Below, one piece after another: positions 20,998 to 30,133 of a stretch of DNA of 38,535 nucleotides. The notes beneath the pieces are model-generated. The model saw nothing but the letters and a program-made list of their open reading frames with translations, had not been told where the DNA came from and searched no databases. Source of the DNA: Pseudomonadota bacterium (lineage in GTDB: Bacteria > Pseudomonadota > Gammaproteobacteria > Berkiellales > Berkiellaceae); the NCBI GenBank assembly GCA_018241965.1, contig JAFECS010000031.1:1-38535 (forward strand). Direction: 5' to 3'. Each line of letters opens with the position of its first letter. Position 1 is the first letter of the stretch. The position numbers and the translations under genes are program-made.

Positions 20998-23874
20998 TTG
21001 CAACAATTATTGGATAATTATCTTCACGCCCTTCCTGCCACCATGAAAAAATTTCTGCTTCAGGCATTTAACCGTTATCAGGCAGCGGCAGATTTAGCCA
21101 AGATCCATCTTCCTTCAGATCCCGTTTTTTTGAAAGGTTTATGGTTAACCCTAGCTGCCAGTGATTATGTCACCAACATGTTTTGTCAATATCCCTCCTG
21201 GCCAGTGGATTTTATTCAAGAGGCCAAAAAAAGTTATAGCGAGCAAGATTTTTTAAACGAATGGCAAACCACAGCTAAAGCTATTCATGATGAAGTAACA
21301 CTCATGAAAGCATTAAGGCAATTTCGACATAAAGCGGTGACCAGAATTATCTGGCGTGAGTTGTTAGCATTGTGCACATTTGAGGAGCATTTGCTCGAGT
21401 TATCTAATTTAGCCGATGTTTGTATCAAAGTGGCTGTTGAGTTTTTGTACGAACAGGCCTGTGTAAAGTGGGGAACACCTTATAATGAACAGCAGCAAGC
21501 GCAGCCTTTGGTGGTGTTGGCCGTGGGGAAGCTCGGGGCTCAAGAATTAAACCTTTCTTCTGATGTTGATTTAATTTTTACTTATCCTGATGATGGTTAT
21601 ACCAGTGGTGTGGCTAGAAAAATCACTAATTTACAATTTTTTACAAAATTGGGTCAACAGCTTATCAAAGTCTTAGCCAATATCACAGACGAAGGCTTTG
21701 TTTACCGCGTTGATATGCGCTTACGACCGCATGGTCAAAGTGGAAGTTTAGTTTTAAATTTTAATGCTATTGAAAACTATTACCAATTTCATGGCCGTGA
21801 TTGGGAACGTTATGCTTTGATTAAAGCACGTGTGATAACAGGGGATAGCAAAAACGCGCAAAAATTAATGTCTTTATTGCACCCTTTTGTTTATCGACGG
21901 TATTTAGATTATGGTGCTTTTGAGTCGTTACGTCAGATGCATGATTTAGTGGCCCAAGAAGTGAAAAGAAAGCAACTGCAAAAAGATATCAAAATGGGGC
22001 CAGGGGGTATTCGTCAAATTGAATTTTTGGCGCAAGCATTTCAATTAATTCGTGGTGGGCAAAATCCAGCTTTTCAACATCGTCAATTGTTGATTGTTTT
22101 ATCGCGGCTTGCCAAAGCAGGGTACGTAGAAAAAAACGTTGGTCATGATCTTGAAAGAGCATACATTTTTTTACGCAAGAGTGAACATCGCCTACAACTA
22201 TTTAAAGACGAGCAAACGCATGCTTTACCCAAAAATCCGCTGGATAGAGCACGCCTGTATTTTACCATGGGATTTCCTTCATGGGCGGAATATCAAACGG
22301 CGTTAAAAAGACATCTTTTTCATGTGAGTACATACTTTAATGTGATCTCCTCTGCGCCGGCGTCCGCAGAGAAAGCGGATGTCCAAAAAACTGAATTTGC
22401 TTTAATTTGGTTTAACTTAAATGAACCAGAAACCCCAAGACATCTTGAAAAAATGGGATATCATGATGCTTTTAAAATTCAACAATTGCTGCTCAATTTT
22501 AGGGAAAGTAGAACCTGTCAAAATCTAAAAAAACATGCAAGTGTACGCCTTGATAAAATTATGCCAGTGCTGATTGCAAAAATTGCAAAGCAGGATAATG
22601 CGGCGCTGGTTATTGAGCGTATGTTACGATTTATGCAATCGATTGCAAAGCGCTCTGCTTATCTGGCATTACTCTTGGAAAATCCCAAAGCCTTAGATTA
22701 CTTAATTAATATTGCGCAAAAGAGTGAATGGGTTTTTGCAAAAATTTGCGATTATCCTGTGCTAATAGACGAACTATTAAGCCCCCCTTTTTTGGGAGAA
22801 ATGTTAGATAAATCGCATTTGGAAAAAGAGTTGGATTTGCGCATGAATTGGTTAAGTCCCATGGATTTAGAAGGACAAATGGATCACTTGCGCCAGTTTA
22901 AATTAGCTTATTATTTGCAAATAGCTTTGCTTGAGATGGACGAAAAATATACCAAGAATGATCTGATGACAATCTTAAATAATATTGTCGAAGTTATTTT
23001 AAATAAAGTATATGAGCTTAGCCTCGAATTCATGATAAGGCATTATCAGTTGACAGTAAGTACGTCGCAACTCAAAGAAAAAATGCCATTTGGTATTGTT
23101 GCTTATGGCAAACTGGGCGCACGAGAACTTTCTTATCAATCCGATTTAGATTTGGTATTTTTATATGATATGCAGGCTGAAGATGTGCTAGAAAGTCAAA
23201 ATAAATTTATTTCCAATGAAGAATTCAGTTTGCGACTTGCACAGCGCATTATCCATATTTTAAGCACCCATACTAGCGCAGGAACATTATACGAAGTCGA
23301 TGTTCGGTTGCGTCCTGGTGGTTCAGCTGGTTTACTGGTAAGTAGTTTTGGTGCGTTCAAAAAATATTTACATGAGCAAGCCTGGACATGGGAGCATCAA
23401 GCACTGGTGAAGGCAAGACTTGTTGTGGGGCCAAATAATTTAGCGATTGCTTTTGAAAATCTTCGGCAAGAGATATTAACCAAAGCGCGAAGCAAAGTAG
23501 CGCTTAAGCAAGAAATTAGTAAAATGCGCGAAAAAATGCATGAACAACATCGCTTTATTAGAAATGAAATTAAAATGGTCAAAGGAGGATTCGCCGATGT
23601 TGATTTTATTGCACAGTATTATATGTTGCTTAAAGCGCATGATTTTCCTCATCTGATTAAGCAAAGAAGTGCCTTGGGCATTTTACAAGAACTTCTTGCT
23701 AATAAACTCATTGATAAAAATGAAGCAACAATGCTTATCCAAGCTTTACTCGCTTATCAAAAACATATTCGTCGAAAAATATTTCAAGACCAAGACATGC
23801 ATCAGGATCAGGAACTATCCGCGCATTTAGAAAATGTCAGAGTATTGTGGCAGAGAATTTTTAATGCTATGTAA
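20998..23874 (+). CDS. glnE: glutamine synthetase adenylyltransferase/deadenylase
   Basis: A bifunctional enzyme that adds and removes AMP on glutamine synthetase, linking nitrogen status (via PII) to GlnA activity. It is 958 residues long (946 in E. coli). Two nucleotidyltransferase domains are visible: the N-terminal deadenylase with GKLGAQELNLSSDVDLIF (177-194) and the C-terminal adenylyltransferase with GKLGARELSYQSDLDLVF near residue 704. RVDMRLRPHG and EVDVRLRPGG follow each. The start is TTG 20998, with AGGGTGA ending 4 nt upstream; the next Met (residue 16) would lose conserved helix. The nfeD stop is 35 bp upstream. glnA and glnB are not in view. Confidence 0.95.
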   Translation: MQQLLDNYLHALPATMKKFLLQAFNRYQAAADLAKIHLPSDPVFLKGLWLTLAASDYVTNMFCQYPSWPVDFIQEAKKSYSEQDFLNEWQTTAKAIHDEVTLMKALRQFRHKAVTRIIWRELLALCTFEEHLLELSNLADVCIKVAVEFLYEQACVKWGTPYNEQQQAQPLVVLAVGKLGAQELNLSSDVDLIFTYPDDGYTSGVARKITNLQFFTKLGQQLIKVLANITDEGFVYRVDMRLRPHGQSGSLVLNFNAIENYYQFHGRDWERYALIKARVITGDSKNAQKLMSLLHPFVYRRYLDYGAFESLRQMHDLVAQEVKRKQLQKDIKMGPGGIRQIEFLAQAFQLIRGGQNPAFQHRQLLIVLSRLAKAGYVEKNVGHDLERAYIFLRKSEHRLQLFKDEQTHALPKNPLDRARLYFTMGFPSWAEYQTALKRHLFHVSTYFNVISSAPASAEKADVQKTEFALIWFNLNEPETPRHLEKMGYHDAFKIQQLLLNFRESRTCQNLKKHASVRLDKIMPVLIAKIAKQDNAALVIERMLRFMQSIAKRSAYLALLLENPKALDYLINIAQKSEWVFAKICDYPVLIDELLSPPFLGEMLDKSHLEKELDLRMNWLSPMDLEGQMDHLRQFKLAYYLQIALLEMDEKYTKNDLMTILNNIVEVILNKVYELSLEFMIRHYQLTVSTSQLKEKMPFGIVAYGKLGARELSYQSDLDLVFLYDMQAEDVLESQNKFISNEEFSLRLAQRIIHILSTHTSAGTLYEVDVRLRPGGSAGLLVSSFGAFKKYLHEQAWTWEHQALVKARLVVGPNNLAIAFENLRQEILTKARSKVALKQEISKMREKMHEQHRFIRNEIKMVKGGFADVDFIAQYYMLLKAHDFPHLIKQRSALGILQELLANKLIDKNEATMLIQALLAYQKHIRRKIFQDQDMHQDQELSAHLENVRVLWQRIFNAM

Positions 23875-23897
23875 GCAGGCTTACAACGATTATTTTT
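23870..23897 (+). terminator. glnE terminator overlapping the stop codon
   Basis: TGTAAG (23870-23875) pairs with CTTACA (23880-23885) across CAGG, including the TAA stop codon, followed by ACGATTATTTTTAT. The stem is short and the T run imperfect, so confidence is moderate. Confidence 0.45.
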
Positions 23898-23954
23898 ATC
23901 TAAATTGCTGTATACTCCTTTTCACAAAAGAGGTAGATAACAAGGAGCCTTATT

Positions 23955-24881
23955 ATGGCAACGATGGCGGATAGAGATGGTTTTATCTGGATGGATGGCC
24001 AATGGTTAAAGTGGCGTGAGGCAAATATTCACGTCTTAACCCATTCCTTGCACTACGGCATGGGGATCTACGAAGGCTTAAGAGCTTACCCAACGGCGAA
24101 TGGTCCTGCGATATTTCGTCTTTCGGATCATACCGATAGGTTTTTCCGATCGGCACATATACTGCGTATGCCAATGCCTTTTGACAAAGAAACATTGAAC
24201 CAAGCGCAACAAGAAGTGATTACCAGAAATAATTTAAAGTCAGGTTATATCCGTCCCATTTGTTTTTATGGTAGTGAAGGAATGGGTTTGCGCGCAGATA
24301 ATTTAAAAGCACATGTTGCCATTGCTGCTTGGGAGTGGGGGGCATATATGGGAGAAGAAAATCTTAAGAAGGGCATTAAAGTACGCACATCTTCTTATAC
24401 GCGTCATCACGTCAACATTATTATGACTAAAGCGAAAGCCACGGGGAATTATGTTAATTCCATGTTGGCATTGCAAGAAGCTTTATCCTGTGGCGCAGAT
24501 GAAGCTTTATTATTGGATCCCGAAGGGTATGTAGCAGAAGGAAGTGGTGAAAACTTTTTCTTAGTACGCAAAGGCGTATTACACACACCACAATTGACTT
24601 CTTGTTTAGAAGGTATCACCCGAGACACGATCATTACCTTAGCGCATGATTTGGGGATGACAGTGATGGAGCGCTCTATAACCCGTGATGAGGTCTATGT
24701 AGCAGATGAATGCTTCTTTACCGGAACAGCAGCGGAAGTGACTCCTATTCGTGAAGTGGATGGTCGGGTGATAGGTAATGGTGGCAGAGGGCCTATTACC
24801 GAGAAAATTCAGAGCCTGTTCTTTGATCATGTCTATGGTCGAACGCAAAAACACCCTGATTGGCTGACTTATATTGAATGA
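23955..24881 (+). CDS. ilvE: branched-chain amino acid aminotransferase
   Basis: A PLP-dependent fold-type IV transaminase that interconverts Leu, Ile and Val with their 2-oxoacids. 308 residues. Features seen: IWMDGQWLKWREANIHVLTHSLHYGMGIYEGLRAY, the PLP-binding Lys161 in TKAKATGNYVNS, the Glu in YVAEGSGENFFLV and the phosphate-cup Thr residues in EGITRDTI and CFFTGTAAEVTPI. AAGGAG lies 8 nt before the ATG. It stands between glnE and the LPS operon, on its own leader. It may supply substrates for the E1 gene on the same strand, though they are 9 kb apart. Confidence 0.96.
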   Translation: MATMADRDGFIWMDGQWLKWREANIHVLTHSLHYGMGIYEGLRAYPTANGPAIFRLSDHTDRFFRSAHILRMPMPFDKETLNQAQQEVITRNNLKSGYIRPICFYGSEGMGLRADNLKAHVAIAAWEWGAYMGEENLKKGIKVRTSSYTRHHVNIIMTKAKATGNYVNSMLALQEALSCGADEALLLDPEGYVAEGSGENFFLVRKGVLHTPQLTSCLEGITRDTIITLAHDLGMTVMERSITRDEVYVADECFFTGTAAEVTPIREVDGRVIGNGGRGPITEKIQSLFFDHVYGRTQKHPDWLTYIE

Positions 24882-24964
24882 GAAAGATTTTAAATAAATA
24901 ATTTGTTTAACTATCTAAAATAACTTAAAACGTTTTATAAGGGTGGGATCCACTAACTTGCGAA

Positions 24965-24973
24965 TGCTACAAT
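24965..24973 (+). promoter_or_regulatory. extended -10 promoter of the zinc-finger-waaF operon
   Basis: TGCTACAAT (24965-24973) is an extended -10 with one mismatch. No clear -35. It is about 28 bp upstream of the zinc-finger start and likely drives that gene, waaF, waaC, waaL and downstream. Confidence 0.5.
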
Positions 24974-25000
24974 GCAACCTTTCAGCAAAGGTAGCAGCAC

Positions 25001-25198
25001 ATGAAAAAAAGCGATGAGCACTTGCCAGCAAGTGCACAAAAGCAATATCAAGTTAGTGCTAAGGACTTACCCTTATCTTGTCCGATGCCAGATATGATCT
25101 TATGGAACGCTCACCCCAGAGTTTATTTGCCTATTGAAAAAACAGGTAAGGCAACTTGTCCTTATTGCGGGACTTTGTATACGTTGGCTAAGTCTTAA
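25001..25198 (+). CDS. zinc-finger (CHCC-type) small protein
   Basis: 65 residues. The putative zinc ligands are Cys27 (SCPMPD), His38 (NAHPRVYLP), and Cys53/Cys56 (ATCPYCGTLY), the arrangement of the zf-CHCC family that also includes the NDUFS6-like accessory protein of respiratory complex I. Its bacterial function is poorly known. AAGG lies upstream of the ATG. It precedes waaF by 16 bp, so it is likely co-transcribed with the LPS genes. Confidence 0.88.
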   Translation: MKKSDEHLPASAQKQYQVSAKDLPLSCPMPDMILWNAHPRVYLPIEKTGKATCPYCGTLYTLAKS

Positions 25199-25214
25199 GT
25201 AATGAGAGGTAACC

Positions 25215-26231
25215 TTGTCGGATAAAACATTAGTTGTTGGTCCTTCGTGGGTAGGCGACATGGTTATGGCGCAATCTCTATTTAAGGCCATAAAACAGCG
25301 TTATCCTCATACCTCCTTAGATGTACTTGCGCCTGAATGGAGTAGGCCTTTAACAGAGCGCATGGTAGAAGTGGCTAACAGTATTTCCATGCCATTAAAA
25401 CATGGGGAGCTAGGGCTCAAAGCCAGATACAAGTTAGGAATTAAACTAAGAGATGCGCATTATCAACGCTGCTATGTCTTGCCCAACTCTTTTAAATCAG
25501 GACTTATTCCTTGGTTTGCCAAAATTCCCGAGCGTATTGGTTGGCGCGGCGAATGGCGTTATGGGCTACTTAATCAAGTACGAATTTTATCAAAAAAAAC
25601 TTATCCACTCATGGTTGAGCGTTATGTTGCCTTGGCTTTTGATAAAACACAAAAGATTACACCAAGTGACTATCGCCCGACCTTAATAACTAAGCAAGAC
25701 AACATTGAGATTGCTTTAAAAAATTATCAATTAACCACTGAAAAACCTATTTTGGTCATGTGCCCGGGGGCTGAGTTTGGTCCTTCTAAACGTTGGCCGG
25801 AAAAATATTATGCCAAGCTTGCCAATTATTATTTGGATAAAGGATGGCAAGTATGGATTTTTGGCTCAGCAAAAGACAGTGAAGTTGCCGAAGTAATACA
25901 AGAACAAACCCAGGCCCGTTGTAACGATTTAACAGGACGTACAAAGTTAGGGGAAGCCATCGATTTAATGTCGCAAGCAAGGATGGTGGTAACCAATGAT
26001 TCTGGGTTAATGCATATCGCTGCTGCTTTATCGCGCCCACTGGTGGCTGTGTATGGATCTACTTCGCCTGGTTTTACGCCGCCTTTGAATGAAAAAGCAG
26101 TCGTTATTCAAGAATCTCTCCCTTGTAGCCCCTGCTTTAAGCGCATTTGCCCATTAGGTCATCATCAATGTATGGAACAGCTTGCGGTTGAGAAAGTCAT
26201 CAACGCAATTGAAAAAATGGTGACACCATGA
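25215..26231 (+). CDS. waaF: ADP-heptose:LPS heptosyltransferase II
   Basis: Adds the second L,D-heptose to the inner LPS core. It is a GT9 family GT-B enzyme on the inner face of the inner membrane. 338 residues. The TTG start gives MSDKTLVVGPSWVGDMVMAQSLF, the WaaF N-terminus; GAGAGGTAA stands before it. Other signatures: LPNSFKSGLIPWFAKIPERIGWRGEWRYGLLN, CPGAEFGPSKRWPEKYYAKL, VTNDSGLMHIAAAL and YGSTSPGFTPP. Its last bases overlap waaC by 4 bp (ATGA). Confidence 0.95.
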   Translation: MSDKTLVVGPSWVGDMVMAQSLFKAIKQRYPHTSLDVLAPEWSRPLTERMVEVANSISMPLKHGELGLKARYKLGIKLRDAHYQRCYVLPNSFKSGLIPWFAKIPERIGWRGEWRYGLLNQVRILSKKTYPLMVERYVALAFDKTQKITPSDYRPTLITKQDNIEIALKNYQLTTEKPILVMCPGAEFGPSKRWPEKYYAKLANYYLDKGWQVWIFGSAKDSEVAEVIQEQTQARCNDLTGRTKLGEAIDLMSQARMVVTNDSGLMHIAAALSRPLVAVYGSTSPGFTPPLNEKAVVIQESLPCSPCFKRICPLGHHQCMEQLAVEKVINAIEKMVTP

Positions 26232-27277
26232 AGCGCGCCTTGATAGTAAAAATGTCTTCCATGGGTGACGTTATTCATACGCTTCCTGCGCTTACCGATG
26301 CGCATAAGGTACACCCTGAAATTGAATTTGATTGGGTGGTTGAACCAGGATTTGCTGAGATCCCCCGTTGGCATAAAGCGGTAAGACGGGTGATAAGCGC
26401 TCCTTTAAGACGTTTTCGCAAGATGCCTTGGCAAACTTTTGCAGCAAACGAGTGGCACCAGTTATTAAAACAATTACGCTACACCGATTATGATGTGGTG
26501 ATCGATGCACAAGGCTTAGTAAAAAGCGCTGTGCTTACGCATTTTACTAAAGGTAAGCGTTTTGGGCTTAATTGGAAAAGTGCCAAAGAGCCCGTGGCGA
26601 GCCTTCTTTACCATCAAAAAATTGGTGTGCCTAAAAATCAGCATGCTGTGCAAAGAGTAAGACAATTATTTGCCGATGCTTTTAACTATACCATGCCAAG
26701 TAGTGCGCCAGATTATGGTATCGATAAAACCAAACTCACCGATATTTCTTATGGGGATAACACGGTAATTTTTTTACATGGCACTACTTGGTCTACGAAA
26801 CATTGGCCACAAAAATATTGGTATCAATTGGCAAAACTGGCACAAGAAAAGGGATATCAAGTTTTGTTACCTTGGGGAAATGAAGCAGAACATCAGCGTG
26901 CCCTCGAGATTAAAAACTTTTGTGACGCGCATTTGGCGCCAATAGTGTTACCTAAGTTAACCTTAGGCGAAATAACCACACTTATTGCCAAAGCATGTGG
27001 CATTGTGGCAGTGGACACCGGTTTAGGGCATGTAGCTGCTGCTATGGCAACACCTACTGTTTCACTTTATGGGCCCACTTCACCTGATTTAACCGGCGCC
27101 TATGGTCCAAAACAAACGCATCTTAAAGTAGATGCTCCGTGTTCCCCTTGTTTTGCGAAAGAATGTAAGCGCGGGCAACACTTTGAGACCATGCCCCCAT
27201 GCTTTGAAAGTTTACCCCCCCAAAAGGTTTGGCAAGCTTTAGAACAAACAATGGCGCAAGCTAAGGAAAGCGTTTAA
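26228..27277 (+). CDS. waaC: ADP-heptose:LPS heptosyltransferase I
   Basis: Adds the first heptose to Kdo in the inner core. GT9 family, 349 residues. MKRALIVKMSSMGDVIHTLPAL is the WaaC N-terminus; later FDWVVEPGFAEIPRWH, VIDAQGLVKSA, HGTTWSTKHWPQKYW, VAVDTGLGHVAAAM and YGPTSPDLTGAYG. Start overlaps the waaF stop (ATGA), indicating translational coupling. waaL follows after 2 bp. Confidence 0.95.
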   Translation: MKRALIVKMSSMGDVIHTLPALTDAHKVHPEIEFDWVVEPGFAEIPRWHKAVRRVISAPLRRFRKMPWQTFAANEWHQLLKQLRYTDYDVVIDAQGLVKSAVLTHFTKGKRFGLNWKSAKEPVASLLYHQKIGVPKNQHAVQRVRQLFADAFNYTMPSSAPDYGIDKTKLTDISYGDNTVIFLHGTTWSTKHWPQKYWYQLAKLAQEKGYQVLLPWGNEAEHQRALEIKNFCDAHLAPIVLPKLTLGEITTLIAKACGIVAVDTGLGHVAAAMATPTVSLYGPTSPDLTGAYGPKQTHLKVDAPCSPCFAKECKRGQHFETMPPCFESLPPQKVWQALEQTMAQAKESV

Positions 27278-27279
27278 AA

Positions 27280-28524
27280 ATGATCATGGCCAACAAAATC
27301 ATATCGGGTAAAAATAAGATCCTAGAATGGGAAACCATGGGGCATATGCTGGCGGTAGGGCTTGCTTTTTTTCTGCCTATTTCAACAGCGATGACCAGTG
27401 TGTTAATAACGCTGTTGCTACTGGTGTGGATTTTAGGTCCCAATCTTAAAAAGAAAAAACAAATTTTATTTCATCACCCCCTATCAGGATGGATTTTCCC
27501 CATAGTGATTTTAACTTTAGTCGGTGTTATTTATTCGATTGGTGATAATGAATCGATAAGGCACAGCCTGCGGGATGGTTTACGATTAGGGCTTATTCCG
27601 ATTTTAATATATTTTTATCAGTCTAAAAAAATTTCTAAAATTGCTTTGTGGGCATTTTCTGCGGCGATGGTCTTAACGCTATTTCTTGCTTTTTTGAAAA
27701 TTTATGCCAACTTTCCCATTGGCCTCAAATACACGACTGGTGGGGTGTTTAAGAGCCACATCAAAACCAGTTATTTTATGGCGATGGCAGCATTTTTCCT
27801 TGCGACCCAACTCAAAACTTTATCGTTACGTCATCGACTGGTAACTGTTTTTGTGATTGTGCTCATGATCTATTATTTGTTTTTTATGAATGAAGGCAGA
27901 ATTGGGTATATTACTTTTGTGCTATGTTCGCTTTTGTTGGCATGGCAATGGTATCGCTTAAAAGGCATTTTATTGATGTCTTTTCTTGCTGTGGTAATGC
28001 TGATGGGTGCCTATTTTACTTCTTCAGTATTTAGTGCACGTATGAATCTATTGGTTCAGGATATGGATTTTTATCACCAAGGGGGGCGTTTATTAGAATC
28101 TTCATTAGGATCGCGCATACAATTTGCCCATGCCAGTGGAGAGTTAGTTGCACAAAAACCAATAATAGGTTGGGGCACAGGCAGCTTTGGTCCGGCCTAC
28201 GCAAAGCTATTTGAAGATCAAAATACCTTATTAACCGACAATCCCCATAACGAATACTTGCGCATGAGCGTTGAGTTAGGCTTGCTTGGGCTCATTTTTC
28301 TGTTAGGACTTTTCTATCAGCAATGGCGCTTAAGCATGCAACTTCCTAAAGATATCCGTGGATTTTGTCAGGGCATGTTACTTACCTTCATGCTGGGATG
28401 CTTATTAAATTCATGGTTAAAGGATTTTACAGAAGGTTATTTTTATTGTTTGATGACGGCGATTTGTTTTGCCTCGATGCCAATTCAAACGCAAAAAGTA
28501 CTTGTTAAAGCAACACTGCATTAG
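27280..28524 (+). CDS. waaL: O-antigen ligase (Wzy-C family)
   Basis: An integral membrane enzyme that joins undecaprenyl-linked O-antigen to the lipid A-core on the periplasmic face. 414 residues, with about ten to eleven membrane segments. The Wzy_C domain signature region includes GRLLESSLGSRIQFAHASGE, a large periplasmic loop, then the conserved His in DNPHNEYLRMSVELGLLGLI, followed by the last helices. AAGGAA lies 12 nt before ATG 27280; a second Met two codons later is possible. Position in a core operon supports ligase rather than O-antigen polymerase. Confidence 0.85.
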   Translation: MIMANKIISGKNKILEWETMGHMLAVGLAFFLPISTAMTSVLITLLLLVWILGPNLKKKKQILFHHPLSGWIFPIVILTLVGVIYSIGDNESIRHSLRDGLRLGLIPILIYFYQSKKISKIALWAFSAAMVLTLFLAFLKIYANFPIGLKYTTGGVFKSHIKTSYFMAMAAFFLATQLKTLSLRHRLVTVFVIVLMIYYLFFMNEGRIGYITFVLCSLLLAWQWYRLKGILLMSFLAVVMLMGAYFTSSVFSARMNLLVQDMDFYHQGGRLLESSLGSRIQFAHASGELVAQKPIIGWGTGSFGPAYAKLFEDQNTLLTDNPHNEYLRMSVELGLLGLIFLLGLFYQQWRLSMQLPKDIRGFCQGMLLTFMLGCLLNSWLKDFTEGYFYCLMTAICFASMPIQTQKVLVKATLH

Positions 28525-28535
28525 GGAATGGAACT

Positions 28536-29354
28536 ATGACATTACCTTCTATCTGTGTTGTCGTAACTACTTATAATTGGCCCCAAGCCTTATCGAGAGT
28601 GCTAAACGGCTTATCATTACAAAAGTATCCCAACATGGAAGTCATCATTGCTGATGATGGCTCTACCGATGAAACAGCACAAGTAGTTAGTGCTTTTAGG
28701 AAGAAAATGCCTTTTGCGTTAACGCATTGTTGGCAGCCAGATGAGGGCTTTAGAGCAGCGATGTGTCGTAATAAAGCCGTAGCCAAAACTAAGGCAGACT
28801 ACATTATTTTTATCGATGGTGATTGTGTTCCCTGTCCACAGTTTGTGCAAAGGCATGCCCATTTGGCGCAAAAGGGCTGGTTTGTTGCCGGAACACGGGT
28901 TTTGTTGAGCCAATCCTTTTCCAAGGCAATTTTACATAATGATCTTGCAATAGAAGCCTGGTCTTATGAAAAATGGGTCAAGGCTTTTCTTCAAAGAGGG
29001 GCGAATCGTTTGTTACCCAAACTCTATTGGCCATTAGGCATTTTGCGTACCCTAACACCGTCTAAATGGCAGGGTGTTAAGACGTGTAATTTAGGGATAT
29101 GGCGCGAGGATTTTATTGCGGTTAATGGCTTAGATGAAAATTTTGTTGGTTGGGGATTTGAAGACTCAGATTTAATTATTCGATTGCAAAGATTAGGTAT
29201 TAAAAGAAAATCCGGTAAATTTGCCACCGAAGTTTTTCATCTTTGGCATCCAGAAAATAGCCGCCAACAAATGAATGAAAATAAAGAACGCCTTGCGTCA
29301 ACAATAAATAGTTTACAAGTGAAAGCAACATTAGGCATTGAACAGTATATTTAA
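28536..29354 (+). CDS. family 2 glycosyltransferase
   Basis: A 272-residue GT-A fold enzyme without membrane segments. N-terminal nucleotide-sugar site: CVVVTTYNWPQALSRVLNGL, IIADDGSTDETAQVV, the DxD-like FIDGDCVPCP. The C-terminal acceptor domain has the galactosyltransferase-type NGLDENFVGWGFEDSDLIIRL. This two-domain design is common for LPS or capsule glycosyltransferases. Its position after waaL points to outer-core assembly. Sugar donor and acceptor cannot be read from the sequence. Confidence 0.9.
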   Translation: MTLPSICVVVTTYNWPQALSRVLNGLSLQKYPNMEVIIADDGSTDETAQVVSAFRKKMPFALTHCWQPDEGFRAAMCRNKAVAKTKADYIIFIDGDCVPCPQFVQRHAHLAQKGWFVAGTRVLLSQSFSKAILHNDLAIEAWSYEKWVKAFLQRGANRLLPKLYWPLGILRTLTPSKWQGVKTCNLGIWREDFIAVNGLDENFVGWGFEDSDLIIRLQRLGIKRKSGKFATEVFHLWHPENSRQQMNENKERLASTINSLQVKATLGIEQYI

Positions 29355-29355
29355 C

Positions 29356-30066
29356 ATGAATATTGTCCGCATTGAAACTTGGCATCAAAGGATATTGTGC
29401 CAGCAAAGCTACTACACTGAACGCATGCAAGCGTTGTTAAAGGATATTGATAGCGTTATTGCAAACCCTATTAAAGTGCTTAAGGATGATCCTACCTCTA
29501 CAGTGGTCTTGGTTGAAGTCGATGGCAAAAAATTAGTGATAAAGCGTGCCAACACCAAAGATTGGATGCATGTTATTAGACGTTTTTTTTCCCCCTCTCG
29601 TGCCATGAAAAATTGGCGTTATGCACACAAATTGTTAAACATTGGCGTCAATACTTTTACCCCGGTGGCGCTTAAAGAAGAACGTTTTGGTTTTTTAAAA
29701 GGCCGGTCATATTTAATATGCACTTATATTGAAGGGATAAATGCACGTCATTATTTTACAACAGATTCTTTAAGAACATTGCATTCACGGTCTATTGCTC
29801 AAAATATCGCTAACATGATAGATAATTTAGCCCGTCACTGGTTAAGCCATCGAGATTTAAATCTCAGCAATATTTTATTAGTTGAGAATGAACCTTGGCT
29901 TATTGATCTGGATAGTATGCGCCAGCATTATTGGAAATTTTTAGCTAAAAGAGGGGCAAAGCGTGAACGCGCGCGCTTTATGGAAAATTGGAGCGAAACC
30001 CCACATGTGTCGCCTGACACAGTTACCTTATTCCAGGGGATTTTTGCCAACACCCCTAAAGCATGA
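29356..30066 (+). CDS. LPS core kinase, WaaP/InaA-like
   Basis: A 236-residue protein-kinase-fold enzyme likely to phosphorylate a core sugar (heptose or Kdo). Motifs: KKLVIKRANTKDW (ATP lysine), the catalytic HRDLNLSNILL, and LIDLDSM in place of DFG. Start 29356 is chosen because it lies 1 bp after the preceding stop; the longer ORF overlaps the glycosyltransferase. The ribosome site is weak, so translation may be coupled. Substrate cannot be decided between heptose I, heptose II and Kdo. Confidence 0.82.
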   Translation: MNIVRIETWHQRILCQQSYYTERMQALLKDIDSVIANPIKVLKDDPTSTVVLVEVDGKKLVIKRANTKDWMHVIRRFFSPSRAMKNWRYAHKLLNIGVNTFTPVALKEERFGFLKGRSYLICTYIEGINARHYFTTDSLRTLHSRSIAQNIANMIDNLARHWLSHRDLNLSNILLVENEPWLIDLDSMRQHYWKFLAKRGAKRERARFMENWSETPHVSPDTVTLFQGIFANTPKA

Positions 30067-30081
30067 AATTGTTATTTTCTG

Positions 30082-30090
30082 TGATAGAAT
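30082..30090 (+). promoter_or_regulatory. candidate extended -10 promoter upstream of hldE
   Basis: TGATAGAAT (30082-30090) matches the extended -10 (TGnTATAAT) at all but one position; no -35 is clear. It could give hldE-hldD independent expression from the core operon. Confidence 0.4.
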
Positions 30091-30133
30091 GAGCCATTTT
30101 TAATAAAAGCAAAAAAAACAATAAGGGATGCAC

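Noticed and set aside
29338..29355. Extension of the LPS kinase into the preceding glycosyltransferase
   Set aside because: ATG 29356 directly follows the glycosyltransferase stop; the extension would overlap it without any ribosome site.
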